Source: Verrucomicrobiales bacterium (lineage in GTDB: Bacteria > Verrucomicrobiota > Verrucomicrobiia > Verrucomicrobiales > DEV007). Taken from it: a DNA stretch of 64,000 nt. Both the position numbers and the translations under genes were made by a program. Shown in pieces: positions 37,463 to 47,046 of this stretch. Each line of letters starts with the position of its first letter. Positions within the stretch are counted from its first letter, which is position 1. Where the stretch lies: NCBI GenBank assembly GCA_029213005.1, contig JARGPI010000006.1, forward strand, positions 124,001 to 188,000, written 5' to 3'. The notes beneath the pieces were generated by a model. It saw nothing but the letters and a program-made list of their open reading frames with translations, ran no database searches and had not been told where the DNA came from.

Positions 37463-37963
37463 ATGAGAACACGAATGAAGAACCCACGTCATATTTCGCC
37501 CCCCCTCTACTCCCAGCCTCAAAATTTAACCACCGACGACCCTCCGTTGAAACCGGGTGCCCTTGTCATCAGGACCTCGAAAAACGGTCTGGCGGAAATC
37601 AATCAATTCTGCCAAAGCATTCCGATGGTCAAAATTTTCGACTTTGCCCTGACCTCCCTCGACGATTTTTTGACGCTGTCGGATGACGATATTCTGGAGT
37701 ATCTGATTTTAATCGTGGATTACTCATCCCACGATCAGATCGATGAACGAGCGGTCCAGAAGCTCGAAAACTGGATTCTCCGGAAAAAGAGCAAGGACTG
37801 CAATCCGATGTTGGTCTGCCGAAAAAGCCATTCGCTGGATGAAAGCCCATCGCAATGGCATTTCGATATTGAAAAAGTGTTTCAGACTCACAACGCGGAG
37901 TTTCTCTGGACAACTTCACACGAGAATCCTGAAACCCAGATCGGCTATGCGATTTGCACCTAG
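37463..37963 (+). CDS. Unknown protein, paralogue of the next gene
   Basis: 166 residues from ATG 37463; a second ATG at codon 5 is possible. No signal peptide or membrane segment. It and the protein at 38095 share the same layout: a strand ending LILIVDYSS (here) or IILLSYS (there), a charged helix with ERAVQKLENWILRKKS against EAEKKLILWAQDKHR, then PMLVCRKS against PLIVCRES. The alternating strand-helix pattern could be a degenerate receiver-like Rossmann fold, but no phosphoacceptor aspartate block is clear. I do not recognise the family. It sits between tRNA-Arg and the response-regulator gene at 38701, and a terminator at 38000-38038 closes it. Confidence 0.6.
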   Translation: MRTRMKNPRHISPPLYSQPQNLTTDDPPLKPGALVIRTSKNGLAEINQFCQSIPMVKIFDFALTSLDDFLTLSDDDILEYLILIVDYSSHDQIDERAVQKLENWILRKKSKDCNPMLVCRKSHSLDESPSQWHFDIEKVFQTHNAEFLWTTSHENPETQIGYAICT

Positions 37964-37999
37964 TCCGACCGCCCTTTTTTAACTTTTCCGTTCCGCCCC

Positions 38000-38038
38000 A
38001 AAACAGCTCCCGCCCATTTGGTGGGAGCTGTTTTAACC
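38000..38038 (+). terminator. Rho-independent terminator between the paralogues
   Basis: A perfect 12-bp stem, AAAACAGCTCCC (38000-38011) with GGGAGCTGTTTT (38023-38034), closes an 11-nt loop. A T-rich tail (TTTTAACCTTTTT) follows. Confidence 0.88.
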
Positions 38039-38094
38039 TTTTTACAGAACTCGAGCGCCACCACAAAACCCATCCCCCGGAAAAATGCTGAATT

Positions 38095-38583
38095 ATGAAT
38101 ACAGAATCCATTCAAAGCGCCGAACCATCGGTCAACCAACCTTGCGTCAACGTCCGGAGAAAACTCCTTATGTTGTGGTCCTCTTTAATATCGGCACGAA
38201 ATCTTGCCACCTTTTGTGAAGAGAATCACAAAGCACTCGATTCGTTTGAGATCGTATCTGAACCCTACTCATCTCTTTCGACCTGGAACCAATCGGATTT
38301 AAACCGATACTCCATCATCCTCCTCAGCTATTCGAACCGGGACACTCTCAGCTCAGAAGCGGAGAAAAAGCTTATCTTATGGGCGCAGGACAAGCATCGC
38401 ACCAAACAGCTTCCTTTGATCGTTTGCCGGGAATCCGAAAACGGCCTCGCCTACGGGTACGATTGGCAGACCGTTTTGAAAGCCATCTCACTGAAATACC
38501 GGATTAAACTGGTCTGGGCAAAGCAGACAATGCCGCCCCTTTCAGCCCTCCTCAGATTTGAATCCGACCCCGCCGTGGTGTAA
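38095..38583 (+). CDS. Unknown protein, paralogue of the previous gene
   Basis: 162 residues, soluble. It aligns by eye with the 37463 protein over the central 90 residues (see the LLSYSNRDTL, EAEKKLILWAQDK and LPLIVCRES blocks) but differs at both ends, so the duplication is old. The N-terminal segment RRKLLMLWSSLISARNLATFCEENH may be a helix pair. No catalytic motif. A terminator lies between the two paralogues, so each must have its own promoter. A weak hairpin follows at 38619. Both precede a NarL-type regulator and a hybrid kinase, so a role in signalling is possible but unproven. Confidence 0.6.
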   Translation: MNTESIQSAEPSVNQPCVNVRRKLLMLWSSLISARNLATFCEENHKALDSFEIVSEPYSSLSTWNQSDLNRYSIILLSYSNRDTLSSEAEKKLILWAQDKHRTKQLPLIVCRESENGLAYGYDWQTVLKAISLKYRIKLVWAKQTMPPLSALLRFESDPAVV

Positions 38584-38618
38584 GCTTACCCTGACAGATT
38601 ACTCATCAGTTGAACGAC

Positions 38619-38648
38619 GATGGCGACAAGATTTCTTTGTCCGCCATC
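38619..38648 (+). terminator. Weak terminator after the second paralogue
   Basis: GATGGCG (38619-38625) pairs with CGCCATC (38642-38648), and ACAA with TTGT inside it around a one-base bulge. A pyrimidine-rich tail (TCTTTCTG) follows. Termination would be moderate. Confidence 0.5.
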
Positions 38649-38700
38649 TCTTTCTGTGTAATTTAAGACAGACGGCTTTCCAAAGCGTTTACGGGTCGGT

Positions 38701-39372
38701 ATGAATCAAACTAATCTCAAAGTTCTCGTGATTGACGATCACCCTCTCATCAGAGCGGGATTGTGCCGTTTGATAGAACTGGAAGACGGCTTGCAGATTT
38801 GCGGGGAGTTTGATGACGGCAAAGGCTGCGTTGAGTTTGTATCCCGATTGGAGCCGGACGTTGTCATCCTGGATCTTACGCTCAAAGCAAGCCACGGCAT
38901 TGAAGTGATTAAAGATCTCAGAGCGGCGGATATTAAAACTCCGATTCTGGTGGTGTCCATGCACGACGAAATCACTTACGCCGAGCGGGTCATCAACTCA
39001 GGCGGAAACGGCTACCTGATGAAAGACGAAGCGAATCTGAAGATTGTGGAAGGCATTCGCACCGTTCTCAGCGGGGAAGTCTTCATCAGCCAACCCATGC
39101 AGCGGATCATGCTCCGGCGAATGTCAGGCCAGGATGATCGCGAAAGCGGCGGTGTGAGCATTGGTCGACTTACCGACCGTGAACTCGAAGTCTTTCAGTT
39201 GATTGGAAACGGGAAAAGCAGTCGCGAAATCGGCGAAACGCTTGGGATCAGCCACAAGACGGTCGACGCTCATCGGGCAAAAATTAAGTCGAAACTCAGG
39301 ATCAGGGACGCCAGAGCTCTCGTCGCACAGGCGGCGAAATGGAGTGACGCGTTCCCGAACCGGAGCCACTGA
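38701..39372 (+). CDS. NarL/FixJ-family response regulator
   Basis: 223 residues. The receiver domain has D12/D13, the phosphoacceptor D58 (VILDLTL) and K108 (YLMKDE). The LuxR-type HTH spans about 155-215 (LTDRELEVFQLIGNGKSSREIGETLGIS, in two parts: the scaffold helix and recognition helix). Phosphorylation by a sensor kinase would control DNA binding. The hybrid kinase 324 bp downstream is a candidate partner, but that kinase already has its own receiver. A close paralogue lies at 46270, with its own PAS kinase. Confidence 0.92.
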   Translation: MNQTNLKVLVIDDHPLIRAGLCRLIELEDGLQICGEFDDGKGCVEFVSRLEPDVVILDLTLKASHGIEVIKDLRAADIKTPILVVSMHDEITYAERVINSGGNGYLMKDEANLKIVEGIRTVLSGEVFISQPMQRIMLRRMSGQDDRESGGVSIGRLTDRELEVFQLIGNGKSSREIGETLGISHKTVDAHRAKIKSKLRIRDARALVAQAAKWSDAFPNRSH

Positions 39373-39696
39373 CCCGTCTCAACGATCCGTCCTAAACCGG
39401 GATTTCGAACGCTTTTCGGAATCAGCAGCCTCTCGTATCAACCTCCTCATAAAGACTTAACCATTCCAATATTTATGGAAATTATTGCAATATTGTATTC
39501 ATCGTTTAATTTTCTTTAGTTCCGATTAATCTATTCTCTAAGACCCATCCCGCCCCATGATCGCCCTTCCAAGCATTTTTCCCAGATCAGATGAAAATGT
39601 GAAAAATATACTTTTTGATTCCCGACTCGGCCCACCGGGGATTAGGAAACCTACTGAGAACCGGTAAGAACCTGAACCAAAGGCCCATCCAAAACT
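39373..39696. other. AT-rich intergenic region
   Basis: 324 bp without a gene in any frame that I would accept. It is AT-rich around 39460-39540. It contains an inverted repeat, CAATATT with AATATTG, near 39467-39497 around TATGGAAATTATTG. No clear -35/-10 pair stands out. It must hold the promoter of the hybrid kinase. I see no RNA fold. Confidence 0.6.
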
Positions 39697-42009
39697 ATGA
39701 GCGAACGGGAAAAATCACGGAGTGAACTGCTCGAAGAGATACGCCAACTTCGCGCAAAATTGGAATCCGTTGAGAAACATCCACGCCCACCTCTACCTCT
39801 TTCTTCTGAAGAACTTTCAACTCCCGCCCAACTCGCAGAGGAACGCTTCTTCCAGGCGATGTGTGAAGCGAAAGACGGGGTGTGGAACTGGAATCTCAAA
39901 ACCGGGGAAGTTTACTTTTCACCCCGATGGAAAAACCTGTTTGGCTGTGATGAAGTTGGCATCAATCAAAATCTCGATATCTGGTTACAATTGATTCACC
40001 CGGATGATCGGGAGACGGTCTGGAATAAAATCAATAATTGTCTCGAAGCCCGCTCCGGCGCTTTCGAAACCGAGGCCCGCATGTCCCATAAAGACGGCCG
40101 TAATCTCGTTATCCATCTGCGCGGTTTTATCGTGCCCCATGATGAACCTGATTTGGCCGACCGTCTGATTTGCACCCATACTAACATCACTCAGCGGACC
40201 GAATCGGACAGTTTCATTCGCGCCACATCGGAAATTCTTAAGATGATCGCGACTCGCGAGCCGGCCAATGAAATTTACAATGCAATTGCCCATCTATACG
40301 AATCAAGGCACCCCGGAATTCGCTGTTCTATGCTGACCCTAAAGGGTAACAAGATGATGTATGGAGGGGCCCCAAGCCTTCCCAAAGCATACTGTGACGT
40401 CGTCAACGGTATGGAAAACGGCCCCATGATAGGTTCGTGCGGAACCGCAACCTACTACGGAAAACGAGTCCTGGTCGAGAACATCGAGACAGATCCCAAG
40501 TGGGTAAACTATAAAGATTTCGTCAGGCCGTTTGGAATGAAAAGCTGTTGGTCCGAACCCGTCAAAAGCTCTACCGGGGAAATCCTCGGAGCATTTGGTA
40601 TGTATCGGGACTACCCAGCCCTACCCACTGAATCAGAGGAAAATGATCTCGCATCGGCCGCGCGGCTCGCCGGGATCATTATGGAGCGGGAGAAGTCTGA
40701 AATTGAACTGAACCAGCATAAAAATCATCTCGAAGATCTCGTTACTCAGCGAACACAGGAACTGGAGGAAGCCAGGGAAGAGGCGGTAAACGCCAACCTG
40801 GCAAAATCTCAATTTCTATCGAGCATGAGCCACGAACTTCGCACGCCTTTGAATGCAATCATTGGCTTCGGGCAGATTTTGTCCACCGACCTTTCTCAGG
40901 AAGGAAACAGAGACCAGTGTGAGGCACTCGAACATATTCTGAAATCGGGAGAGCACCTCCTCCAGTTAATCAACGAAATTCTGGACCTGTCACAGATCGA
41001 AACCGGTAAGATATCTCTATCGCTTCAACCGATAAATCTCAACTCCGTTATCCGTGAGACGATTGCCCTGGTGCAATCCTTAGCGACCCGATTCGACATC
41101 CAGATTATTTCGGAAAGGCCCGATCCCCCGGGACGTCCAAACTATGTAGTCGCCGACCGGCTTCGCATCAAGCAGGTTCTATTAAACCTTCTGTCGAATG
41201 GTATCAAATACAATCAGCCGGGAGGGAGCGTAAAGATCGAAGTAATTCCGGGTTCAGAATTCCACAAAATCGTGGTCGAGGACACCGGTCTGGGAATTGA
41301 AAAGAAACATATCGAAAAACTTTTCGAACCCTTTAACCGCCTCGGAGCCGAAGTTATGGAAATCGAAGGCACCGGAATAGGCTTGACCATCACGAAACGC
41401 CTCACAGAAGTGATGGAGGGAACTTTGTCCATCGAGACGGAACCCGGTATCGGTTCCGCATTTACCGTCTCGTTCCCCGCGAGCCCCGAGCCGGCGGAAG
41501 TTGAAAAAAACCGCTCCGAAAACCGTCAGGCAATCACGGAGAGTTCCTTGAAATTGAACGATGAAAAAATTCTGTATATCGAGGATAACTGCGTAAACAT
41601 CAAACTCGTTCAGCAAGTCATGAAACGGTATTCGAATGTCCGACTGCTAATCGCCCAAACCGGACAGGAAGGTATTGATCTGGCAGTTCAGGAGCTCCCT
41701 GCACTTATCCTCCTTGATATGCATCTTCCGGATATGAATGGCCGGGATGCGTTGAAGGTAATTAAAAAAATCGAGAAAACGGCATCGATCCCCGTGGTTG
41801 GTGTTAGCGCCGACGCGATGGTCGACGTGGTTCAGAAAAGCGAATCAGAAGGCCTCAGTGACTATGTGACCAAGCCATTCAACATCGATCATTTTCTTGA
41901 GGTTGTTCAGAAGTATTTGGGTAATAAAAACGACCGGCAGATTTCGGAACGGGCTACCAACCTCATCTCCAAAGATGGTGAAACTCAGTCCGTTATCCTT
42001 CCCTCGTGA
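39697..42009 (+). CDS. Hybrid sensor histidine kinase: PAS, GAF, HisKA, HATPase, receiver
   Basis: 770 residues, cytoplasmic (no membrane segments). A coiled-coil start is followed by a PAS domain (about 55-170: GVWNWNLKTGEVYFSPRW, HPDDRETVW), a GAF domain (about 190-340: MIGSCGTATYYGKRVLVENI), a coiled coil, the HisKA dimerisation box with H379 (SMSHELRTPLNAIIGFG), the ATPase domain with N and G boxes (LLNLLSNGIKYN, VEDTGLGI, EGTGIGLTI), and a receiver with D674 (LILLDMHLPDMNG). GAF domains with GSCGTA are frequent in light, NO or small-ligand sensors; no chromophore cysteine is obvious. Stand-alone start at 39697. It may feed the NarL-type regulator at 38701. Confidence 0.92.
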   Translation: MSEREKSRSELLEEIRQLRAKLESVEKHPRPPLPLSSEELSTPAQLAEERFFQAMCEAKDGVWNWNLKTGEVYFSPRWKNLFGCDEVGINQNLDIWLQLIHPDDRETVWNKINNCLEARSGAFETEARMSHKDGRNLVIHLRGFIVPHDEPDLADRLICTHTNITQRTESDSFIRATSEILKMIATREPANEIYNAIAHLYESRHPGIRCSMLTLKGNKMMYGGAPSLPKAYCDVVNGMENGPMIGSCGTATYYGKRVLVENIETDPKWVNYKDFVRPFGMKSCWSEPVKSSTGEILGAFGMYRDYPALPTESEENDLASAARLAGIIMEREKSEIELNQHKNHLEDLVTQRTQELEEAREEAVNANLAKSQFLSSMSHELRTPLNAIIGFGQILSTDLSQEGNRDQCEALEHILKSGEHLLQLINEILDLSQIETGKISLSLQPINLNSVIRETIALVQSLATRFDIQIISERPDPPGRPNYVVADRLRIKQVLLNLLSNGIKYNQPGGSVKIEVIPGSEFHKIVVEDTGLGIEKKHIEKLFEPFNRLGAEVMEIEGTGIGLTITKRLTEVMEGTLSIETEPGIGSAFTVSFPASPEPAEVEKNRSENRQAITESSLKLNDEKILYIEDNCVNIKLVQQVMKRYSNVRLLIAQTGQEGIDLAVQELPALILLDMHLPDMNGRDALKVIKKIEKTASIPVVGVSADAMVDVVQKSESEGLSDYVTKPFNIDHFLEVVQKYLGNKNDRQISERATNLISKDGETQSVILPS

Positions 42010-42030
42010 TCTCGGCTCCTCCCCAACACT

Positions 42031-42783
42031 CTAATACTCCATCGCAGGTCTGGGATCGTCTCCGTGCGCGAGTGCGCCGATATAGTTCGCCACATCTTCG
42101 ATGGATTGATCCGACAGAGTTTCAGCAATCTTCACCATCTTCTGACCGTAAAAATCGCTAACCTCGCTACCACGCCATCCATCCCGGTATTTCTTTAATT
42201 GATCGACCAGGTATTCGCGATTCAAAGTCGTCAGAGGGGCACTGTGAAAGACGACCTCCCCCCGACCAGTGAACCGGTGGCACGCCATACATTCGTTAGC
42301 AAATATATACCTTCCCCGATCGACACTTTTGGAGTTCCCGCCTTTTTCCGTTTTGCCTTCGGGCAGGGTTTCCGCAAAGGTAGCGGCTTCCGCCAACTGC
42401 TCATCAGAAAGACCGACCGCAACCGCCCTCATCAAAGCGCCGGTAGTATCTTCCGGGTGCGCCCCCCGCAGACCACTCTTAAACTTCGCCGTTTGCTCCA
42501 GAATATACCACGACGGCATCCCTCCGATCGAGGGCGACTTCAGCGCCGTATTACCCTCTCCTTTCTGTCCATGACAGGCTGCGCAAACGCTCTGGTAAAC
42601 TTCCCCAGACCTGGCCTGTTTCAAATCAAGCCCCGCAGGCAATTTAACCGGTGCCACTTCGGTAAAAGTCGACTCTGCCTCTATTGCGGGAACCACGCCC
42701 TCCCGGTCGCCACACGCCGGTAAAACGAGCAATATCGCTAACAATGTGCATTTCCAGTTCCGGCGCTCCTCTGCATTGGTCAT
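42031..42783 (-). CDS. Diheme cytochrome c, lipoprotein
   Basis: 250 residues. The signal ends with a lipobox, LVLPAC24, so it is likely anchored in a membrane facing the periplasm. Two haem-binding sites are seen: C67-A-A-C-H71 and the second CMACH at about residue 166. It resembles the diheme class-I c4/FixP-like cytochromes in having two similar halves. It lies 4 bp after the other diheme cytochrome gene, so they are one operon. The two proteins probably pass electrons between a reductase and a terminal oxidase. The gene ends 21 bp from the convergent hybrid kinase. Confidence 0.88.
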   Translation of the reverse strand: MTNAEERRNWKCTLLAILLVLPACGDREGVVPAIEAESTFTEVAPVKLPAGLDLKQARSGEVYQSVCAACHGQKGEGNTALKSPSIGGMPSWYILEQTAKFKSGLRGAHPEDTTGALMRAVAVGLSDEQLAEAATFAETLPEGKTEKGGNSKSVDRGRYIFANECMACHRFTGRGEVVFHSAPLTTLNREYLVDQLKKYRDGWRGSEVSDFYGQKMVKIAETLSDQSIEDVANYIGALAHGDDPRPAMEY

Positions 42784-42787
42784 AAAT

Positions 42788-43528
42788 TTAACGGTCCCCC
42801 CTCAGTGAGCGAATAAATACTATCAAATCCCAAATTTCACGGTCGCTGAGTATACCTTTGAAACCTACCATCGGGGTTCCATCCAGTCCCATCGCAACCG
42901 ACCGGTAGATATCAGCTGATGATTGACCTGACTTGAGAAATTTGACGGTTAGGTCCGCTGGTTTGATTTTATGCCCCCACACGTCCATCAACGCGACCCC
43001 GGCCACACCGTCGCCTTTCCCCGCTTCTCCATGACAAGCGGTGCAATGTTTGGCGAACAATTCTCTACCCGCCTCGCTATGGCGTTTACTTTCCCCAACA
43101 GAACCGAACCATTCGGGCATTTCCGGTACTTTGACCGGCTCTCCCTGATTTTCGGGATCGCGCCATCGTTTCGAGAGATGTTTGATATACTCAATCACCG
43201 CATCGTATTGAGACTCACTCAAATGCTTCTTGAAAGCCGGCATCGCTGTTCCTGAAATACCACTGCTGATTGTACGCCGTAAATCAGCATCCGTTGGAAG
43301 CTTTCCCATCGGCGTGGAACGAAACTTGAACACTCCTTCCCGGAAATTCCTCGGCCGGTTTTCCGTCCAACCCTCAGCCCAATCCCCGTCTCCCTTTCCC
43401 AATTTGCCGTGACACTGAGCACACATTTCCTGATAAACCGAACGCCCCTCCAAATACAGGTAGATTTCCCGCTTATCGTCGGAGAATGCGAGGTTTGATA
43501 GTAACAAGAGTAAAAGGAGAATCCGCAT
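42788..43528 (-). CDS. Diheme cytochrome c, first of the pair
   Basis: 246 residues with a signal peptide (MRILLLLLLLSNLAFS). Haem sites are CAQCH at about residues 36-40 and CTACH at about 162-166, each followed by a GK/GEAGKGDG-type loop. The two halves each resemble a small c-type cytochrome (GxxxMPAFK and GTPMVGF carry candidate axial methionines). It is first in an operon of two diheme cytochromes. No oxidase gene is near, so I cannot place it in a pathway. Confidence 0.88.
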   Translation of the reverse strand: MRILLLLLLLSNLAFSDDKREIYLYLEGRSVYQEMCAQCHGKLGKGDGDWAEGWTENRPRNFREGVFKFRSTPMGKLPTDADLRRTISSGISGTAMPAFKKHLSESQYDAVIEYIKHLSKRWRDPENQGEPVKVPEMPEWFGSVGESKRHSEAGRELFAKHCTACHGEAGKGDGVAGVALMDVWGHKIKPADLTVKFLKSGQSSADIYRSVAMGLDGTPMVGFKGILSDREIWDLIVFIRSLRGDR

Positions 43529-43589
43529 TTTCGTTAAAGATGTATTTTCAATACACCTTAAGTCAAGGCAATTTTGCTACCCTAACCGG

Positions 43590-44588
43590 TTATGATTTCC
43601 CCTCCATTTTAACCACACAATTATCCCCCGGATCCTGCCCCTCTGAAATCGCCTTCAAATTTTTCTCCGTCACGCGGGCAATTTCAGACAATGCTTCACG
43701 GGTAAAGAATCCCTGGTGACCGGAAATCAAGACATTCGGAAATGATAGCAGTCTCACGATCTGGTCATCGGAAATGATTTCCAGGGAATGGTCTTCGAAA
43801 AACAGAGCGCTTTCCTCCTCATAAACATCGAGCCCCAGGTACCCTACTTTCCCCGATTTCAGTTCTTTAATCACTGCCGCAGTATCAATCAATGCCCCAC
43901 GCCCGGTATTGATTAGCATGACGCCCTGTTTCATCAATCGTAGAGATTCCGCATTGATCAAATGGTGGGTTTTCTCTACCAGAGGACAATGCAGACTGAT
44001 AATGTCCGATTGCTCCAGCAATTCATTCAGTTCAACATACTCGACATCTTCCAGGGTTGGCTTCGGGTCGAAGGCAATCACCCGACAGCCGAAGCCCTTC
44101 ATAATCCGGGTAAACGCAGCGCCAATTTCTCCGGTCCCGATTACACCTACTGTCTTCCGATACAAATCAAATCCGAGAAGCCCCTCCAGTTCGAAGTTTC
44201 CCTCCCTGACCCGGTTAAATGAGCGATGAATCTTACGGTTCAGAGCGAGAGCTAAAGTGACGGCATGTTCAGCCACAGCGTGAGGCGAATAAGCAGGGAC
44301 CCGGCACACCGTAATTCCCAGCGATTCAGCCGCCGCCAAATCGACATTATTGAAGCCGGCACATCGCAAAGCCACCGCCCGGCATCCCAGATCTGCGAGA
44401 CTTTCGAGAACCGTTTTGTCGCATCTGTCGTTCACGAAAATACAGACGGCCTCATGTCCCGTCGCCAGCGATACCGTTTCAGGCGCAAGGCGGGCTTCAA
44501 TAAATGTATACTCAACCGGGCTTCCCTCCGAAGCTTCGGTAAACATCATTCGGTCATAGGATTTGGTAGCGAAAACAGCGACTTTCAT
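43590..44588 (-). CDS. D-2-hydroxyacid dehydrogenase, D-lactate-dehydrogenase-like
   Basis: 332 residues. NAD-binding block GVIGTGEIGAAF, the catalytic arginine and the INTGRGALIDT block, GLDVYEEESALFFEDHS, and ISGHQGFFTREAL, which contains the catalytic histidine of the family. These features match LdhA-type D-lactate dehydrogenases (pyruvate plus NADH to D-lactate), although hydroxyacid substrates vary. It is likely a fermentative or redox-balancing enzyme in the cytoplasm. It diverges from the PAS kinase across about 230 bp that must hold both promoters. Confidence 0.92.
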   Translation of the reverse strand: MKVAVFATKSYDRMMFTEASEGSPVEYTFIEARLAPETVSLATGHEAVCIFVNDRCDKTVLESLADLGCRAVALRCAGFNNVDLAAAESLGITVCRVPAYSPHAVAEHAVTLALALNRKIHRSFNRVREGNFELEGLLGFDLYRKTVGVIGTGEIGAAFTRIMKGFGCRVIAFDPKPTLEDVEYVELNELLEQSDIISLHCPLVEKTHHLINAESLRLMKQGVMLINTGRGALIDTAAVIKELKSGKVGYLGLDVYEEESALFFEDHSLEIISDDQIVRLLSFPNVLISGHQGFFTREALSEIARVTEKNLKAISEGQDPGDNCVVKMEGKS

Positions 44589-44819
44589 AACAGTGGATTC
44601 GTTTCTTTCGACAATTCGGAGTCAATTGCAAGCGAGGTTGTATCAATCCGGTAAAGCGATAGCCATTTCTCTCATTTGTGGGTAGATTCGACCCGATATT
44701 CGAAGTCACTCCTCGGATATTGCCGGAGCCGGGGCATAAATTGTCGGCAACTGATGCGGAAAAAATAGCAACACACTATCGGTGGAAACACCAGAGTGAC
44801 TGTAAATTTGAAAGGGAGA

Positions 44820-46277
44820 ATGGTGTCGAAAAAGAAATCATCAAACGAGTCGAGCCTTCAGCGAAGGATCGCCGAACTTGAACAGCAAATCGCAGAGCAA
44901 ACCAACCTGGACCGGTTTCGGCTTGTGTTCGAGGCTGCTCCCAACGGAATTATCGTAGCCAACGAATCCGGTCGGATCGCGATGGTAAATCAGCGTGCCG
45001 AAAAAATGTTCGGCTACAGCCGCGAAGAATTTCTGAAATTGTCGATCGATGACCTCCTGCCGCACCGCTTCCGGAAAAACCATTCCAAATATCGGGGAAC
45101 TTACCATTCCGCCCCGGAAACCCGGGAAATGGGGGCCGACCGGGAATTGTTTGCCCTGAAAAAGAATGGGACCGAGTTCCCTGTCGAAATCGGCCTGACC
45201 CCGATTCCCGATCATGACGAGTTATTGATCATCAGTTCCATACTCGATATTACCGAGCGAAAGAACGCCAACGCAAAAATGGAATTTCAGGCCGAGATTC
45301 TCAAAAACGTCAGCGAGGCGGTATTCTATCTTCGGCCCGACGGAGAGATTTTAGATTGGAACGAAGGGGCCGAGCGAGTCTTCGGGATTGCGCAGGAGGA
45401 CGCAGCCGGGCACAATTTCTTCGCTCTGCTGGACGAGAAAACCGTCGAAGTCTTCAAAAACCGGCTTTTCCCGGGTGTGATTGAAAAAGGCAGCGCCTCC
45501 GAGGTAATCCGCTGTCAGCTTCGAAACGGGCGGGATTTTTTCCTGAGAGCCAAAGGAACCCGGCTCCGGCAGAACCGCGACGACGGCTTTATTATCTGTG
45601 CCAGTGACATAACGGAACAAAAAAGACTCGAGGCTAAAATCGTCTCGATCAGTGAAAACGAACAAAGGCGAATCGGTCAGGATTTGCACGACGATCTTTG
45701 CTCTCAACTTTCCGGAATCGCCTGCATCACCAAGGCCATGGAAACCCGCTTTGCCCAGCATCAGAAAGAGGAATTTGAATTAATGGCAAAAGTCTCGGAA
45801 ATGGTTTCCGCGGCCGTGACGAAAACGCAGAAGATCGCCAAGGGATTGATCCCCGCCGTGCTCGAAAATCAGGGTCTCAAAAGCGCTCTCGAGGATCTGG
45901 TTGCACGAAACCGGGAAGTTTATGGCGTGAACTGCCAACTGTTCCACTGCAACGAATCAATTGCCGCCGAGCTGCCGAACGCAACCTCGATTCAACTTTA
46001 CCGAATCGCTCAGGAGGCGATCAACAACGCGGTGAAACATAGCGAAGCCGCGAAGATCGAAATCAATCTTTCCGAAACTCACGATGGCCGCGCTAAGTTA
46101 TCAATCCTCGACAATGGGAAAGGCATGCCCAGCGACCTCGTTTCGGCCGGGCTCGGCCTGTTGACGATGCGGCAGCGTGCGGAAATGATCGGAGCCGACT
46201 TCGAAATCCAAGCCAAGCCGAAACACGGCACCGAGATCACTTGTATCGTATCAACCCATCCAATCATCCATGAGTAA
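44820..46277 (+). CDS. PAS-PAS sensor histidine kinase, NarX/DegS type (HisKA_3)
   Basis: 485 residues from ATG 44820 (AAGGGAGA precedes it; a GTG eight codons upstream is in frame). Two PAS domains follow a coiled coil (about 30-145: GIIVANESGRIAMVNQRAEKMFGYS; and about 155-270: VFYLRPDGEILDWNEGAERVFG). The HisKA_3 box has H290 (RRIGQDLHDDLCSQL), and the ATPase domain has an NAVKHS block and DNGKGMPS. No membrane segment, so a soluble sensor. It shares an 8-bp overlap with the NarL-type regulator, a standard kinase-regulator pair. Confidence 0.93.
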   Translation: MVSKKKSSNESSLQRRIAELEQQIAEQTNLDRFRLVFEAAPNGIIVANESGRIAMVNQRAEKMFGYSREEFLKLSIDDLLPHRFRKNHSKYRGTYHSAPETREMGADRELFALKKNGTEFPVEIGLTPIPDHDELLIISSILDITERKNANAKMEFQAEILKNVSEAVFYLRPDGEILDWNEGAERVFGIAQEDAAGHNFFALLDEKTVEVFKNRLFPGVIEKGSASEVIRCQLRNGRDFFLRAKGTRLRQNRDDGFIICASDITEQKRLEAKIVSISENEQRRIGQDLHDDLCSQLSGIACITKAMETRFAQHQKEEFELMAKVSEMVSAAVTKTQKIAKGLIPAVLENQGLKSALEDLVARNREVYGVNCQLFHCNESIAAELPNATSIQLYRIAQEAINNAVKHSEAAKIEINLSETHDGRAKLSILDNGKGMPSDLVSAGLGLLTMRQRAEMIGADFEIQAKPKHGTEITCIVSTHPIIHE

Positions 46278-46929
46278 GAAGCCACGGCAGATTTTGATTG
46301 TTGATGATCACCCCATTATGCGGATGGGGCTGGCCCAGCTGGTCGGCCTCGATTCCAATTTTGAGGTTTGTGGCGAAGCTGGCTCCGCCAATGAGGCAAT
46401 CGAGAAAATTGAGGAAATCGGCGACGTCGACATGGCGCTGGTCGACATTTCGCTACCGGACCGCAGCGGTTTGGAGCTGGTGAAAGATCTCAAAGTGATG
46501 AAACCGGAGCTGTCCTGCCTCGTTATCTCATCCCACGATGAAAATGTCTATGCCGAGCGCATTTTGAAGGCCGGAGGCAAAGGCTACATCATGAAAGATC
46601 AGGCTCCCGATAAACTCATCGAGGCGATCAAGGTGGTCACCAATGGCGGCATCTTTCTCAGTCCCGAAATGACCGCTAAAATGATGCAAATCATCGCCGG
46701 CGGCGGTGGAAACGAGGCGAGCCGCGGTATATCCGGACTATCAGACAGGGAATTTGAAGTATTTCGGAAGCTCGGGGAAGGGAAGTCGTCCCGTGAAATT
46801 GCCGGTGAATTGGGAATCAGTATCCGCACGGTCGATACGCACCGGACTCACATTAAAGACAAAATGGGACTGAGAGACTCGTCTGAGCTCACTTTCGAAG
46901 CCATCCGATGGGTCGAAGCGCAGTCTTAA
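46270..46929 (+). CDS. NarL/FixJ-family response regulator paired with the PAS kinase
   Basis: 219 residues. Receiver with D12/D13, phosphoacceptor D59 (MALVDISLPD), and a LuxR-type HTH (LSDREFEVFRKLGEGKSS, then REIAGELGISIRTVDTH). It overlaps the kinase stop by 8 bp, so the two are translationally coupled. It is about as long as the 38701 regulator and similar in most blocks, so these are paralogues with different kinases. No -35/-10 is needed between them. The weak hairpin at 47015-47038 may end the transcript. Confidence 0.95.
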   Translation: MSKKPRQILIVDDHPIMRMGLAQLVGLDSNFEVCGEAGSANEAIEKIEEIGDVDMALVDISLPDRSGLELVKDLKVMKPELSCLVISSHDENVYAERILKAGGKGYIMKDQAPDKLIEAIKVVTNGGIFLSPEMTAKMMQIIAGGGGNEASRGISGLSDREFEVFRKLGEGKSSREIAGELGISIRTVDTHRTHIKDKMGLRDSSELTFEAIRWVEAQS

Positions 46930-47046
46930 TTGATGCGCCCCTACATGGCATACGAAATTTTCGTAGCCCCGGGAGCAAAAACTCGTAATCAAAAATCAGA
47001 ATCGACGCCCATATCGTAGGCCCCGCCGGTCGGCTACGGTATTTTC

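Noticed and set aside
37148..38583. Integrated element at tRNA-Arg
   Set aside because: No integrase, and no repeat of the tRNA 3' end was found downstream.
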